Origin: Thalassoroseus pseudoceratinae
GTDB taxonomy: Bacteria > Planctomycetota > Planctomycetia > Planctomycetales > Planctomycetaceae
Assembly: GCF_011634775.1 (NCBI RefSeq)
Contig: NZ_JAALXT010000011.1
Location: 1-64,000, forward strand
DNA: 64,000 bases
Direction: 5' to 3'
Below are positions 34,501 through 45,400 of this stretch, piece after piece. Made by a program: the position numbers and the translations under genes. The notes under the pieces were generated by a model, which saw nothing but the letters and a program-made list of their open reading frames with translations, made no database searches and was not told the origin of the DNA. Position 1 is the first letter of the stretch. Each line of letters opens with the position of its first letter.

Positions 34501-36012
34501 ATGAGTTTGAACAGCTCAGGCGACAGTCATCCCAATCGAGTCTTGTTGACTGGCGCGACCGGCTACGTCGGTGGCCGACTGCTGCCGCTGCTTGAAAACG
34601 CGGGAGTGACGGTTCGTTGTCTAGCACGTCGCCCTGAAGAACTGGAAAGCCGTGTCTCTGGGACGACCGAGGTGGTCACGGGAAACGTCTTGGAGCGTGA
34701 CTCATTAACGAGCGCGTTCGAAGGGGTACATACGGCTTATTACCTCGTGCACTCGATGGGGAGTCGAGACGACTTCGAGGAACTCGATCGGCAGGCTGCT
34801 CGCAACTTTGCAGCCGCTGCGACACAGGCTGGCGTGCAGCGTATTATCTATCTTGGCGCCCTGGGGACGCCGGATCCGAATCTCTCGAAGCACTTGCGGA
34901 GTCGGCAGGAAGTCGGTGACTTGCTGCGACAGTCAACGGCCCAGGTCATCGAGTTCCGCGCGTCGATTGTGATCGGATCGGGCAGTCTTTCATTCGAGTT
35001 AATCCGTTCGTTGACGGAGCGTCTACCGGTTATGATTTGCCCCCGTTGGGTTCGGACACTAGCACAACCGATTGCCATCGAAGATTTGCTCAAGTATCTG
35101 CTTGAAGCAATGGACCTCGAAGGCAACTCGTCCAGGATCTATGAAGTTGGCGGCCCGGAAGTGGTTTCGTATGCCGGCATCATTCAAGAATATGCTCGGC
35201 AACGCGGACTACGACGCGTGATGATTCCAGTGCCTGTTCTCACTCCAGGTCTATCGAGCCGGTGGCTGGGACTTGTCACACCGTTATACTCGCGGATCGG
35301 TCGCAAATTGATTGAAGGGCTGCGGAATCCCACGCTGGTTTCCAGCAATCTTGCAGAGAAAACGTTCTCGGTCCGTCCGATTGGTTTATCGAAATCGATT
35401 GAGCGAGCGTTGAAGAACGAAGACCAGCGAATTGCTGAAACTCGGTGGTCTGACGCGTTGTCATCCGGTGGAAGTGCACCAAAGTGGGGTGGCGTACGAT
35501 TTGGCTCGCGACTACTCGACTCCCGTACTCGCCCAGTCAGCGTGCCACCGAGTCAAGCATTTGCCCCCATCCAACGCATCGGTGGAACAACCGGCTGGTA
35601 CTACGGGACGTGGCTTTGGAAAATCCGCGGCTGGCTCGACTTACTCGTAGGCGGCATCGGATTGCGACGCGGACGCCGCGACCCAAAAGACCTTCGCGTG
35701 GGAGATACACTCGACTTTTGGCGAGTCGAAGCGTACGAGCCGAATCACCGGCTACGACTACGGGCCGAAATGAAAGTTCCTGGCCGGGCGTGGCTCGAAT
35801 TCGAAGTCAGTGGTGATGACGACGGCAGCCATATTCGACAGACTGCAACCTTTGATCCCATCGGCCTGTTCGGAATTGTGTACTGGTATTCGGTTTGGCC
35901 GCTTCATCAGTTCGTCTTCGCGGGCATGCTCCGAAACATCGCACACGCCGCAGAAGGCTTGGGGGCGACCCCTATGAAATCACAAGAGCCGCAATCGGCT
36001 ATCGTCTCTTAA
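34501..36012 (+). CDS. atypical SDR with C-terminal DUF2867 domain
   Basis: 503 residues. The N-terminal Rossmann domain has the atypical SDR nucleotide motif LLTGATGYVGGRLLPLL (residues 14-30), VRCLARRPEEL (NADP-type basic residues), and AYYLVHSMGS. The second half (from ~340) is DUF2867, with WGGVRFGSRLLDSR, GWYYGTWLWKIRGWLDLLVG and a beta-barrel ending FGIVYWYSVWPLHQFVFAGM. E. coli YbjT is a relative. The substrate is unknown; an NADPH-dependent isoprenoid or quinone-type role is guessed for relatives. In several bacteria such genes sit beside LitR/CarH-type light regulators, and here the same regulator type is upstream on the same strand. Confidence 0.83.
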   Translation: MSLNSSGDSHPNRVLLTGATGYVGGRLLPLLENAGVTVRCLARRPEELESRVSGTTEVVTGNVLERDSLTSAFEGVHTAYYLVHSMGSRDDFEELDRQAARNFAAAATQAGVQRIIYLGALGTPDPNLSKHLRSRQEVGDLLRQSTAQVIEFRASIVIGSGSLSFELIRSLTERLPVMICPRWVRTLAQPIAIEDLLKYLLEAMDLEGNSSRIYEVGGPEVVSYAGIIQEYARQRGLRRVMIPVPVLTPGLSSRWLGLVTPLYSRIGRKLIEGLRNPTLVSSNLAEKTFSVRPIGLSKSIERALKNEDQRIAETRWSDALSSGGSAPKWGGVRFGSRLLDSRTRPVSVPPSQAFAPIQRIGGTTGWYYGTWLWKIRGWLDLLVGGIGLRRGRRDPKDLRVGDTLDFWRVEAYEPNHRLRLRAEMKVPGRAWLEFEVSGDDDGSHIRQTATFDPIGLFGIVYWYSVWPLHQFVFAGMLRNIAHAAEGLGATPMKSQEPQSAIVS

Positions 36013-36241
36013 CAGGTGCGAAGATAAAGGCAAACTCAACTTTGGCGACAGGATGTCGAGAAGTAGCGGAGGTGATGAACTTTCTTCAATCAGTGGCGTT
36101 GAAGCCATTCAACTGCAGAAAGACAACCGGAACTGGCAGTCTAATCGTCATTCAGTTCTCTACCTGGTGGATCGGATATGGACGGTTTCACTCAACCTAC
36201 GGTGTAAGCTACTATTGATCGCTGGCCTTGCTTGTTTGATA

Positions 36242-36424
36242 TTACTGAGCACCGGTGTCTCCACTTCGTTGCTCCACCTCTTGTAGAATCTTGTCCGCTT
36301 CCGCCATCAACTCGGAGTATCGCACGATATCGCCCCGACGCTGCACGTCTCGAGCTTCTTCCAACTTGCGAGCGTAGGCATTCTCTAGATTTTTTGTTTC
36401 ATTTCTGCGGAACCATCGAAACAT
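36242..36424 (-). CDS. small DUF6435-like protein
   Basis: 60 residues: MFRWFRRNETKNLENAYARK followed by LEEARDVQRRGDIVRYSEL and a Glu-rich end. It matches the short DUF6435/Lacal_2735-type proteins of marine bacteria, with a WF-basic N-terminus and one charged helical hairpin. AAGGTTGAG precedes ATG 36424. Function unknown; soluble, stand-alone. Positions 36425-36677 show no gene. Confidence 0.65.
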   Translation of the reverse strand: MFRWFRRNETKNLENAYARKLEEARDVQRRGDIVRYSELMAEADKILQEVEQRSGDTGAQ

Positions 36425-36677
36425 GTCTCAACCTTTCGCAAAGCAGTTGTGATAAATAGCTAGAAGCTCACATGCTCCTAAAGTGTGTGACTCTCTCATG
36501 TTTGCAATAATATCAAAGGCAATGGTTTTGCCAACGATTTCGATTGGCATTTGAGTGATAAGAAGACACCTAGGCGTACTTTCTCAAGCATGCCACACCC
36601 TATCACAGCTATAGCGAACCGGTACGGTATATATTTCCTTTCAAAACGCAACAGATGCTAGGATTGCCATGACTTGC

Positions 36678-36809
36678 TTACGGCATTAACACTTTGTCGA
36701 TCGCGTGGATCAAACCAACTTCGCAGGGGATGTCGGTCTTCAGAACCGAGGCCTCATCGACGCTCACCTTACTATCGACGACATTGATCGTCAGTTCGCC
36801 TCTCGTTGC
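36678..36809 (-). pseudogene. fasciclin (FAS1) domain, C-terminal remnant
   Basis: The last 43 codons before the stop at 36678 read GELTINVVDSKVSVDEASVL then KTDIPCEVGLIHAIDKVLMP, the final strands and H-box-like IHxIDxVL ending of FAS1 adhesion domains. Everything upstream has been replaced by ISL3 transposase sequence from about 36810, so the domain is dead. Confidence 0.6.
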
Positions 36810-37300
36810 TTCTGCTTGGCAGTGGCTGGTGATAAAGCTTCCGCTGGCGTTTCCGGTCCCGAATTGGAATCTGGCGAATTGATAATCGTCGGAGTGAATG
36901 CGGCTTTGATTCTCCCTGCGTGGCGATCGAGAAACCGCTCGAGTGTCTCCCGGATATTTTTGAGCAGATGCCAACGGTCAGCGATCTGTTGGGCCTGGGG
37001 AGCCGCTGCGGTGGCTGCCTCGGTGTACGGAGCCCAGCGATCGCGGCAAAGAACCTCGATTTCCGGGTGCTGCGTTAGCCAGGTCCGCAACTCACTGCCA
37101 TCACGTCTCGGCAGCAGTTCCACAGCTTCGCGACGCTCCAGGTCGACGATTATCGTCCCGTACGACTGTCCTTTCCAAATGGCCCAGTCGTCGACCCCAA
37201 TGATGCGTGGAGCAGGTGTCGCATTCGGCCCCGCATTCTTAACTCGACGCAGACAATCGGCGGTCAGCGCCAAAGGGCTCAGAATCAACGCACCTGGAGC
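36810..37300 (-). pseudogene. ISL3-family transposase, catalytic fragment
   Basis: The minus-strand frame includes CLRRVKNAGPN, APRIIGVDDWAIWKGQSYGT (first catalytic Asp), IVDLERREAVELLPRRDGSE, EIEVLCRDRWAPYTEAATAA (second Asp) and ADRWHLLKNIRETLERFLDR. The zinc-finger N-terminus and the C-terminal third with the Glu are absent. A matching ISL3 N-terminal fragment lies at 41715-41962 on the same strand. Positions 37301-37621 contain nothing else I can name. Confidence 0.8.
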
Positions 37301-37621
37301 AACCAGACATCTATCCGGAACCAAAGACGTCTTTCCGATCACCATGGTACAGTTATTGCGTTCTTCTAAGGATGTGAAACCCGAATCCCAGCGGCAGTCT
37401 GGCAACTTGGCATCCACGTAAACTTTTCCGCGAAGATCCAGTACATTGTTCTGTCGTGGAGCAGACCTACAGTACGTTGTTGACGGCTGCGATTGTGTCG
37501 CTTACAAAACGGTTGCCTGATTGGCGTGGCATCGTGCTGCGTTACATGCCTTCGTTCGCTTGATCTTTCTGTGACTAACGCGTCAGCGTGAGGAAAGAAC
37601 GCGTCCGGGCAAGTGTTTTAC

Positions 37622-40600
37622 ATGCCTTCAATGCCATTGGATGAGCAATTCATGCAACGCCATTTCGCGGGGACTTCAAAAGTGCGAGAACAAAATCGAG
37701 TTCCGTTGAATTCACTAATGTTCCCCAGCGTTTCTCTAGTGAGCACGTTAGCCGTGTTTGCGACGATGTTGGTCAATGGTTGGGGCCACGTCAGCGTGCA
37801 TGGTGCGGAATCCGGGGACTCGTCCGGTGCGAAGGTGACGTATCAGTTGCCGATGGACGGACCGCTACCAAAGACCTATCAGGTGACGCTTGCAATTACG
37901 GATGCGGACAACCCCGACTGGGTCATCAGCACCTTCGTAGCCGCGGCCGTGCGAACTGTGACCGCAGAAAATCAGGGGCGGTTCACGGAGTTCTGGAACG
38001 GACTCGACGACAACTTCATGCCGGTTCCTGCGGGCGAATACGGCGTCAAGGGCATTTACATGCCAGCTGAAAAGTGGGACGTCACCGGGGAGTATCGGGG
38101 GATTATTCCGCAGTACATCGGCTCGCCCACGAGCTGGAATCCCGATCACACCGAAGACCGCAAGCGATTGTGGCAGGCAGGCAATCCCAAAGGGTTGCTT
38201 CGCGATGTGGCGACTTCCCTAGATGGCAAGGCGGTTGTCTATCACGACTATCTGGAGAACAACCTCAATGCGTTTCTTTTCGATCTGACCAAGCCGATCG
38301 GCCACGCCGCGGGAATCAAAAGTTATCCCTCCGGTGGAGCGGCAGGCGGTCAAGCGGTGGCAACTGACGGCACAGACGTTTGGGCGTTCTCCGATAATGG
38401 CACGCCGGACTTCATCCATCGTGGCGAAGGAAAGTTCGGCTACGGGCGGGGGCGATGGCGGCGAAATGTTTATCCCGTCGAGCAGGTCGTTCGGGATTTG
38501 GCGGTGCGGAAGTTCGGCGACCGACCACGATTGTTTGTCGTTCAGCCCGGGACCGAAGACAATGGCAATGGCCGACTGATCGTGCTTGATGGCTACTCGT
38601 CGGAAGAACTCTTTGAAACTGCGTTCAAAGAGCCCAGGGCGGTGACTCTCTCGGCGGAGCAGGCTTTCGTACTGCATCGGGATGGCGACAGTTGGGCCAT
38701 CAGCAGGCTGCGACTTGGCAGGGACGGCGTGCCTCAGGTGTCATCTCACTCGGTTTTGAAGTTGTCGTCGGAACTTGAGCCACACGATCTATCCCGCGAC
38801 ACCGCTGGCCGGTTCTACGTGTCGCTGCCCACGCAGAATCAGGTTGTTCGGCTTGACGAAGACGGCAGGATTGCATTGCGACTGGGCAGCGAAGGTCAAC
38901 AGAAGCCCGGTTCATACGACCCGAACATCTTCATGTCGCCTCATCGGCTCGCGATGTGGACCGACGACGAAGGCCACGATCGTCTGCTCGTGCTGGAGTA
39001 TGAGGGGGCGAACCGTCTTAGCGAGTGGTCGCTCGATGGCAAGTTGCTCCGCCGATGGATCCCTACGCAGTCTCACTCTCATCTGGGTTCGGTTGCCTAT
39101 GATCCGGACCGGCCGAATCAAATCTATGTCACTGGCAACGCGGGAGGGCTCGTCCGCTACAACGTCGACTTCGAGGGTGGACCGTGGACCGTTGATGCGG
39201 TCTGGCCAGATATCTGTCAACGATCCGATCGATGGCCCGGCGGTGTCCAGCGGATTGAAATCAAAAAGCACAACGAACGGAAATACCTCGTCTGTTGCGA
39301 CAGCACGAAGCGGGACTTCGGCGTCATCGTCTACCGTCAAGACGGCGACAACTGGGTTCTCTCCGCCGGGCTGATTCCCGATCCGAACATCTCGAACAGC
39401 AAGCGGAAGTTCGTCGAGGGCTGGTGGTGGCACGACGCCGATGGCGAGGGCGATCTCGATGTGGAAGAGTACGAAAACAACCCAGCCAAGCTGCCTCGTC
39501 AGCCCGGTTACTGGGGTGAGAAGTGGCTCGATGATTTATCGCTGATCTTCCGCATGCGGGGGGAACCGCAGTTGATGCGGCTGGCTCCAAGAAGTTTTGA
39601 CGAGCATGGCAATCCCATCTTCCACGGCGACGACTGGGAGATGTTGCTCACCGACCCGATCTACGAAGCCAAGCAAAAGGGGCAGACGCTCCCCGCGACT
39701 CGCGGTGGTAACGAGGTCGCTGAGGGATTTAGTACGTGGGGCCTACCCGATGGAAGTCTCGACCGCGGTTTCTATGTTCCGGTTCGCGGTGACACCAAGT
39801 CAGCCAATCACGGCCTCGAAAACAAATTGATCCATTACGAGCCGGACGGCAACGGCGGTTATCGCTTGAAATGGAGGGTTGGTCGTGCCGCCTTCGCCAC
39901 GGCCGAGCCGGGGGAAACCTACTCGCAAATGCAGGCTTGGGCACCACTGGGCGGACTGATTGGCGTTAATGACTCGTCCTATAGCACCGTCCACCTTTAC
40001 ACAAGCGACGGACTCTATGTCACGAGCGTCCTGCCCGACGACCGGGTTCACGGCCGGTCAAAGTTGGGAGCGTACTTTCAGCCGGGCGAACACTTCCTCA
40101 ATGGATTTCCCTTCGCGCACGGCGAGACCGGACAGGTCTATCTCTCGATCGGAAAAACCACGCCCGTGCTGTACCGACTCGACGGCTGGACCCGAAATGG
40201 CAGCCCGGTGCGACGTCTGAAGGACGTTTCCCCAACGGTTACACTACGACCCAAGCAAATTGCGAAGACTCCGACGCGGGCGGTCGCTATGCGTGGCGGG
40301 TTGGGAACCGCACCGTATGCAAAGTTCCGACCATTCGCCGGGGATGTCGCAATGGACGGTTCGATCCAGGGGTGGACGCAGACCCAACCGATTACGTACT
40401 CGGGTGACTCCCAGGGGAAGCAACGAACTGAGATACACGGCCTCTACGATCGAGACAACCACTATCTGCGAATGCACGTTCGCAAATCCAGTGAGTTTGT
40501 GCCTCAAGACCTTCATCCGCTTAACCGTGTGTTTACTCACGACCGGGAAAGCGACGTGGTCAGCTTTTATATGCAGTGTAACCCCGATCCACCGGCGAAA

Positions 40601-41695
40601 TATCCAGCCGTGGGACGACGCGGCGACGTTCGTTTTGTATTCACCATGGGCAAGAATGAAGAGGGAAAAGTGGTGCCGGCGGCACTCGCGATGCATCCGG
40701 TCTGGCTTGGGAATGGCCAGGGCAAGGCGATGTCTTACGGCTCGCTGGTGGGTGAAGCGCCATTCGAGCACGTGGCACCGGCCGACGAAGTTCGTCTCAG
40801 CGGACGAATCGACGAAGACAACAAGGGCTTTGTCATCGTGGCGACGATTCCGCGATCAGCGCTGCCGAATACGGTGCCGGAATTTCGGTCGGGACTGCGA
40901 ACCTTTATCAACTTCTCGACCACGCTCGGCGGCCACAACAAATTTTGGTGGGCGAACACTGATGGCTCAGCCAACATTATCACGCAAGACGAGCCGAGCG
41001 AGGCTGGGCTCTATCCCGGTTCTTGGGCCCCACTGGAACTTGAGGGGTTCACAAACGGCGTTCCGGTCCGCCGCTGGCTCACTCTCGGTCCTTGGGGCGG
41101 CCCGGAACTTCAGGATCCATCGCTGAAAGCCCAGGACGGATCGTTCAAAGACATTCAGGACAAGAACAAGAAGGCTCGAATTCGTGCCATCCTCGGCCAG
41201 CGGCGTTATCCGCCGGACCTCGAACCGCTCGATTTCAACGCGACCTACGAGGGACCTTTGACCGGAAACTATCGTGACAGAAAACGCCGGATTTTTGGCG
41301 AGGCGACGCTCCGGTGGACAACCCAGGAGATCCCGTCATCAAAGAAGCCAGTATTAGAACTTGGGCCCAGTAGCCAGCTTCACTATGCCGTGACGTGGAT
41401 CCACGTTCCCGAACAGATGGAACTTGACGCCACGTTTTATCTGGGGGAATTCATTGTCTCGTCCATCCACATCGGTGACGAAGAAGTGGTGCGAACGAAA
41501 CGCGATGTCAATCCGCCGGTCAAAAAACGCATCACCCTGCAAAAGGGTTGGAACCGCATCTTCTACCGTGGCCACTCAGCGATGTACGACAACGTCATCG
41601 GGCTGGTGCTGGATTCCGAGGACAAGGACAAACTGTGGAATATCTCGTTCAGCGCGATGCCGCCGGAATCCGAAGACACCAAAGCCTCGAATTGA
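37622..41695 (+). CDS. large secreted protein: propeller-like repeats and CBM9-like domain
   Basis: Up to 1357 residues. A hydrophobic signal (SVSLVSTLAVFATMLVNGWG) starts near residue 36, so ATG 37718 is an alternative start. An Ig/FlgD-like domain follows (TYQLPMDGPLPKTYQVTLAI), then a long series of beta-propeller-type segments (LEPHDLSRDTAGRFYVSLPT, SVAYDPDRPNQIYVTGNAGG), a Trp-rich WWWHDADGEGDLDVEEYEN stretch and, at about 930-1150, a CBM9/DOMON-like domain (GDVAMDGSIQGWTQTQPITY, FINFSTTLGGHNKFWWANTD). Likely extracellular and possibly binds a polysaccharide; I cannot assign an activity. It lies between two ISL3 fragments. No operon partner. Confidence 0.7.
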   Translation: MPSMPLDEQFMQRHFAGTSKVREQNRVPLNSLMFPSVSLVSTLAVFATMLVNGWGHVSVHGAESGDSSGAKVTYQLPMDGPLPKTYQVTLAITDADNPDWVISTFVAAAVRTVTAENQGRFTEFWNGLDDNFMPVPAGEYGVKGIYMPAEKWDVTGEYRGIIPQYIGSPTSWNPDHTEDRKRLWQAGNPKGLLRDVATSLDGKAVVYHDYLENNLNAFLFDLTKPIGHAAGIKSYPSGGAAGGQAVATDGTDVWAFSDNGTPDFIHRGEGKFGYGRGRWRRNVYPVEQVVRDLAVRKFGDRPRLFVVQPGTEDNGNGRLIVLDGYSSEELFETAFKEPRAVTLSAEQAFVLHRDGDSWAISRLRLGRDGVPQVSSHSVLKLSSELEPHDLSRDTAGRFYVSLPTQNQVVRLDEDGRIALRLGSEGQQKPGSYDPNIFMSPHRLAMWTDDEGHDRLLVLEYEGANRLSEWSLDGKLLRRWIPTQSHSHLGSVAYDPDRPNQIYVTGNAGGLVRYNVDFEGGPWTVDAVWPDICQRSDRWPGGVQRIEIKKHNERKYLVCCDSTKRDFGVIVYRQDGDNWVLSAGLIPDPNISNSKRKFVEGWWWHDADGEGDLDVEEYENNPAKLPRQPGYWGEKWLDDLSLIFRMRGEPQLMRLAPRSFDEHGNPIFHGDDWEMLLTDPIYEAKQKGQTLPATRGGNEVAEGFSTWGLPDGSLDRGFYVPVRGDTKSANHGLENKLIHYEPDGNGGYRLKWRVGRAAFATAEPGETYSQMQAWAPLGGLIGVNDSSYSTVHLYTSDGLYVTSVLPDDRVHGRSKLGAYFQPGEHFLNGFPFAHGETGQVYLSIGKTTPVLYRLDGWTRNGSPVRRLKDVSPTVTLRPKQIAKTPTRAVAMRGGLGTAPYAKFRPFAGDVAMDGSIQGWTQTQPITYSGDSQGKQRTEIHGLYDRDNHYLRMHVRKSSEFVPQDLHPLNRVFTHDRESDVVSFYMQCNPDPPAKYPAVGRRGDVRFVFTMGKNEEGKVVPAALAMHPVWLGNGQGKAMSYGSLVGEAPFEHVAPADEVRLSGRIDEDNKGFVIVATIPRSALPNTVPEFRSGLRTFINFSTTLGGHNKFWWANTDGSANIITQDEPSEAGLYPGSWAPLELEGFTNGVPVRRWLTLGPWGGPELQDPSLKAQDGSFKDIQDKNKKARIRAILGQRRYPPDLEPLDFNATYEGPLTGNYRDRKRRIFGEATLRWTTQEIPSSKKPVLELGPSSQLHYAVTWIHVPEQMELDATFYLGEFIVSSIHIGDEEVVRTKRDVNPPVKKRITLQKGWNRIFYRGHSAMYDNVIGLVLDSEDKDKLWNISFSAMPPESEDTKASN

Positions 41696-41714
41696 TTCCC
41701 ACAAGCCGTTGTTC

Positions 41715-41962
41715 ACACAGAAGACGCAACCCGGACAATCGGCCTTCCGGCAGAAAAATCGGCGAACGGTGAAGTATAACCGGACCGGGCAACCTTGAAT
41801 TGGTAGGTCCCGGGCGGCTCGAGTGTAACGACTATGACCGCAGCCGGTTTGCTGACGACAGCCGGGGCATGCGGCGGTCAGAGCAGAAGAGCTCAGAGAC
41901 AACGTCACGAGGACATCACTCATTGCCACACGGTCCAAACGTAATCCCGCGTCGGACGGCAA
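41715..41962 (-). pseudogene. ISL3-family transposase, N-terminal zinc-finger fragment
   Basis: The frame from 41962 contains the ISL3 zinc ribbon: ACPGCRQQTGCGHSRYTRAA, RDLPIQGCPVRLYFTVRRFF and CRKADCPGCVFC. Similarity ends at about 41715, 20 bases past the stop of the large secreted protein, and the next domain of the transposase is missing here. The catalytic domain of a like-oriented ISL3 gene is found at 36810-37300. Confidence 0.7.
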
Positions 41963-42106
41963 GAGCCTGATCTATGTCGCAGATGAAAAATAGATCGAAT
42001 ACGGATAGTGGATGAACTTTGAAATCCGTGTTCCATCCATGGCTGTGACTTCTTCCGGCATCAACACACACGCCCACGGAGCAGAATACAGAAGCGTCGA
42101 CATTCA

Positions 42107-42400
42107 GTGATCAGAGTTTTCATCACAACTATCGCACTGACTTTCGCCAGCAACCTGTTCGCAGCACATCGCCCCAATGTCATCTTCATGCTGACCGATG
42201 ATCTCGGGTATTCCGATGTCGGCGGCTAAGAAGCCAGGAAGGTCAAGAGACCACATATCAACCAGCTAGCTGCGAATGGTATCTGCTTCACTGATTATCA
42301 TGCGGCAGCGTCGATTTGCTCTGCGTTGAGGGCGGCGTTTCTGACGTCTCTGAGTTTTTGTGGTATTGCACGACTCGTAGGTGGCAACATCGCACATGCG
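42107..42400 (+). pseudogene. sulfatase, N-terminal remnant
   Basis: From GTG 42107: signal peptide VIRVFITTIALTFASNLFAA, then the sulfatase opening HRPNVIFMLTDDLGYSDVGG, an in-frame TAA, EARKVKRPHINQLAANGICF and TDYHAAASICSALRAAFLTS. The formylglycine motif CxPxR is degenerated to CSALR (Pro to Ala). Sequence homology is lost before the kinase gene at 42447, so about 85 percent of the enzyme is missing. Confidence 0.75.
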
Positions 42401-42446
42401 GTCCCACAATGGGAAATGGTTTCGCTCGCGGTCGGAGGTCGGATTG

Positions 42447-45400
42447 ATGGGAATGCATTCTTCATCAGAGGTTTGCCCGAATTGTGGGGTTCAGTTATCG
42501 GTCAAACAATCATCGTCATCCGCAATCCATTGTCCGGTGTGCGGACGGTCTTATAAGACGAAGAAAGCGTCGAATCGCCCGTCTGCTTCACTTTCGACGA
42601 ACCGATCTGCAACGCCCCCGGATGACTCTGACAAATCGATCGCCCGATTTCGGGTTGTTGAGAAGCTCGGGGAAGGGGCCTTCGGAGTTGTTTATCGGGC
42701 TTATGATCCGGTTCTGGAACGTGAAGTGGCCTTGAAGTGCGGGAAGTTTCCCGTTGACGACCGAGCGCGACGTCGGCGGTTTTCGCAGGAAGCGCGGGCC
42801 GCCGCTAAGCTACATCACCCCAATATTGTTTCCGTCTTCGACAGTGGACGCACGGATGATGACCAATACTACATCGCAAACGAACTGATAGACGGCGGCA
42901 CGCTTGCCGATGTCATCAGCCGTAAGTCGATCAAACTCCGAACGAAGATCAATTGGGTCCGGGAATTGGCGATTGCATTGGCATACGCCCACGAAGAGGG
43001 AGTCGTCCATCGCGATCTGAAACCAGAGAATATCTTGCTCGATCGTCGGACCCGTCGTCCCATGATTGCTGATTTTGGGCTCGCTAAGCAGACCAATACA
43101 AACTCCTCGCTACAAACCCAGGACGGCTCACTGCTCGGTACGCCAGCTTACATGTCACCCGAGCAAGCCCGTGGCAACGTGCAAGCGATCGGTCCCCGAA
43201 GCGATCAATACTCCCTCGCCGTGGTACTGTTTGAAATCCTGACCGGTGAATGCCCGTACGTCGGGCCGACGCATGCAGTTCTCCTGGCCGTTGCGAGCGA
43301 GGTAGAAGTTCCCAGTGCCCTGACGATCAAACCCGATCTTCCAGAAGACTTAGCTGCCATTTGCAGTCGCGGATTGGAAAAGCAACCCAATCGCCGCTAT
43401 CCGGATCTCATGGCATTTGCGGATGATCTAACCTGCTGGCTCGAGGGAGAACCTGTATCGGCTCGTCCTATCGGCAAATGGGGTCGACTGACTCGGTGGT
43501 GTCGTCGCGAGCCCAGATTGGCAACGAGTCTGATCGTTACGATCATCTTGTTCATTGCGACAAGTGCCCTTGGATTGGTTTTTGCCGCCTATCAATCACA
43601 GACGGCTCAAAAACTTCGCAAGCAGCGAGAGGAACTCGAAGATGCCCTAGCGACTGCAACACAGGAGCGGGAACTGGCGGATCGACGGGCGGTTGAAGTC
43701 AGTCGAGCGGCCTATCGCCCTAATATGTCACTGGCATTCCGAGAATGGCAACGCAAGCACGTGGCTCAGGCTCGGCCACTTCTTGCGGCGTGCGATAAGG
43801 ATGTTCGAGAGTGGGAATGGTATTTCCTCAATAAAGAACTTAAGCCCCATTATGAGGCTGTTATTCCACATCAGCCGACGCGGTTTCTGGATTCTCAACC
43901 GTATCCCCTGGTCGTAAGTTCGACGCGTTTCATCAAGCATCTCACAGGATCCTCCTTCGGCCTTTTCCGGTCATACGACGCGCATTTGGTCCGAGAATTC
44001 CCGCTATCACAAACCCCACCGTGGACACCGTCCTCGATCCAAAAATTTATGCTCGATCCGTCCGGCGAGTTCCTCGTGACCTTCAGTACTCCGTTGGCAC
44101 CGTCGGACGATCCGAATTTGTTAGTACGTCGGAAAACGGACCTCACGCTCTGGACCACCACCAACGGTCATCAGCTCAGCATCGTCCATGACGATTCGAT
44201 GAGTTTTCTTGGATATGCTCCAGATCTGTCTCGTATTGATCTGTGGCATGTCGATTTTGATGAGCAAAAGTTGGAGGTTCGAGATGCATCCATTCGTCGC
44301 TACCGAAAACGTGGCTACCAACTGGAATTTGTAGAGGAAATTCCGGTGAAGCTGCCAAGCGTTTTCGGGGTCGGCAAGCAACCGACGACGCAAAAATGTG
44401 TTGTCTTCGGGAGACCTTCCGAATACAACCTCAAGGATCCGCTGCTGCTCTATCAGCTCGATATTCAGAGCGGAGAGATTGAACGAACAATCGATCTTAC
44501 CGCTCTTGGATTGACACAGAGCGATTTTGTGCAATTTGATTATCACGAGCCGTCGAACCTTTTGGCTTTGACAACAAAGGACGGCCGCCTCGTCTGCGTT
44601 TCTGTCGATGCAAATCCAATCGACGAAGCGACCACGTTTCAACAAACTGTAATCGACAAACAAGCTCGCTCGACCGCTGACTGTTTATTCTCCGCAGACG
44701 GTCGGCAACTTCTAACCTGGAATGGCAGTCGACCCGTACAGGTGTGGTCAATTCCCGATCTCACGCTAACGAGCGAATTCACGGAGGCAGGCAAGGTCGG
44801 ACGGTGTCAATTCTCGCCGTCTGGACATCAAGTGGTGACCTTGGACGACCAGAACGCTTTTGTCTGGGATGTCGAAGCCTATCGTGTGCCATCACCGCGA
44901 AAGATTCCGAATTTCCGCCTTCAGGATGTCGCAGCGACCGCAGACCAAATGATCTTCGCGGGGAATCGACTTGATCCGTCCTCACAGTTGGCGCAATCGA
45001 CTCGAAATCCCGAATTGGTATTCGTGCCTTATGGATCGGATCAGATTGAACGGCGTGACCTGACCGACTTCACGGACGGTGGCATCTGCCAATTGACACT
45101 CGATCCGAAAGGTAAGTCCGTTTGCCTCCGCGAACAATCTACGGGCAAGAGATACTTTCGCTTACTCGCAATCGATAATAGCGAGGTGTCGCTGATTCAC
45201 GAACGCGCAGAATCCGACACTGATCCGTTCTCGACATTTTCGCATCCAGCGGTGGCCTCGAACCATCTCGCAGTCGTTGGAAAAGTCGAACCGGAAATCC
45301 GCCTGTTCAACCGAGAAGCCATGGATTGGTCTCATCGGTCAAGTTCGAAAAACTCGAGTTTTCGCGGTCCTCGTTTCTCAACAGACGGATCATTCCTGTC

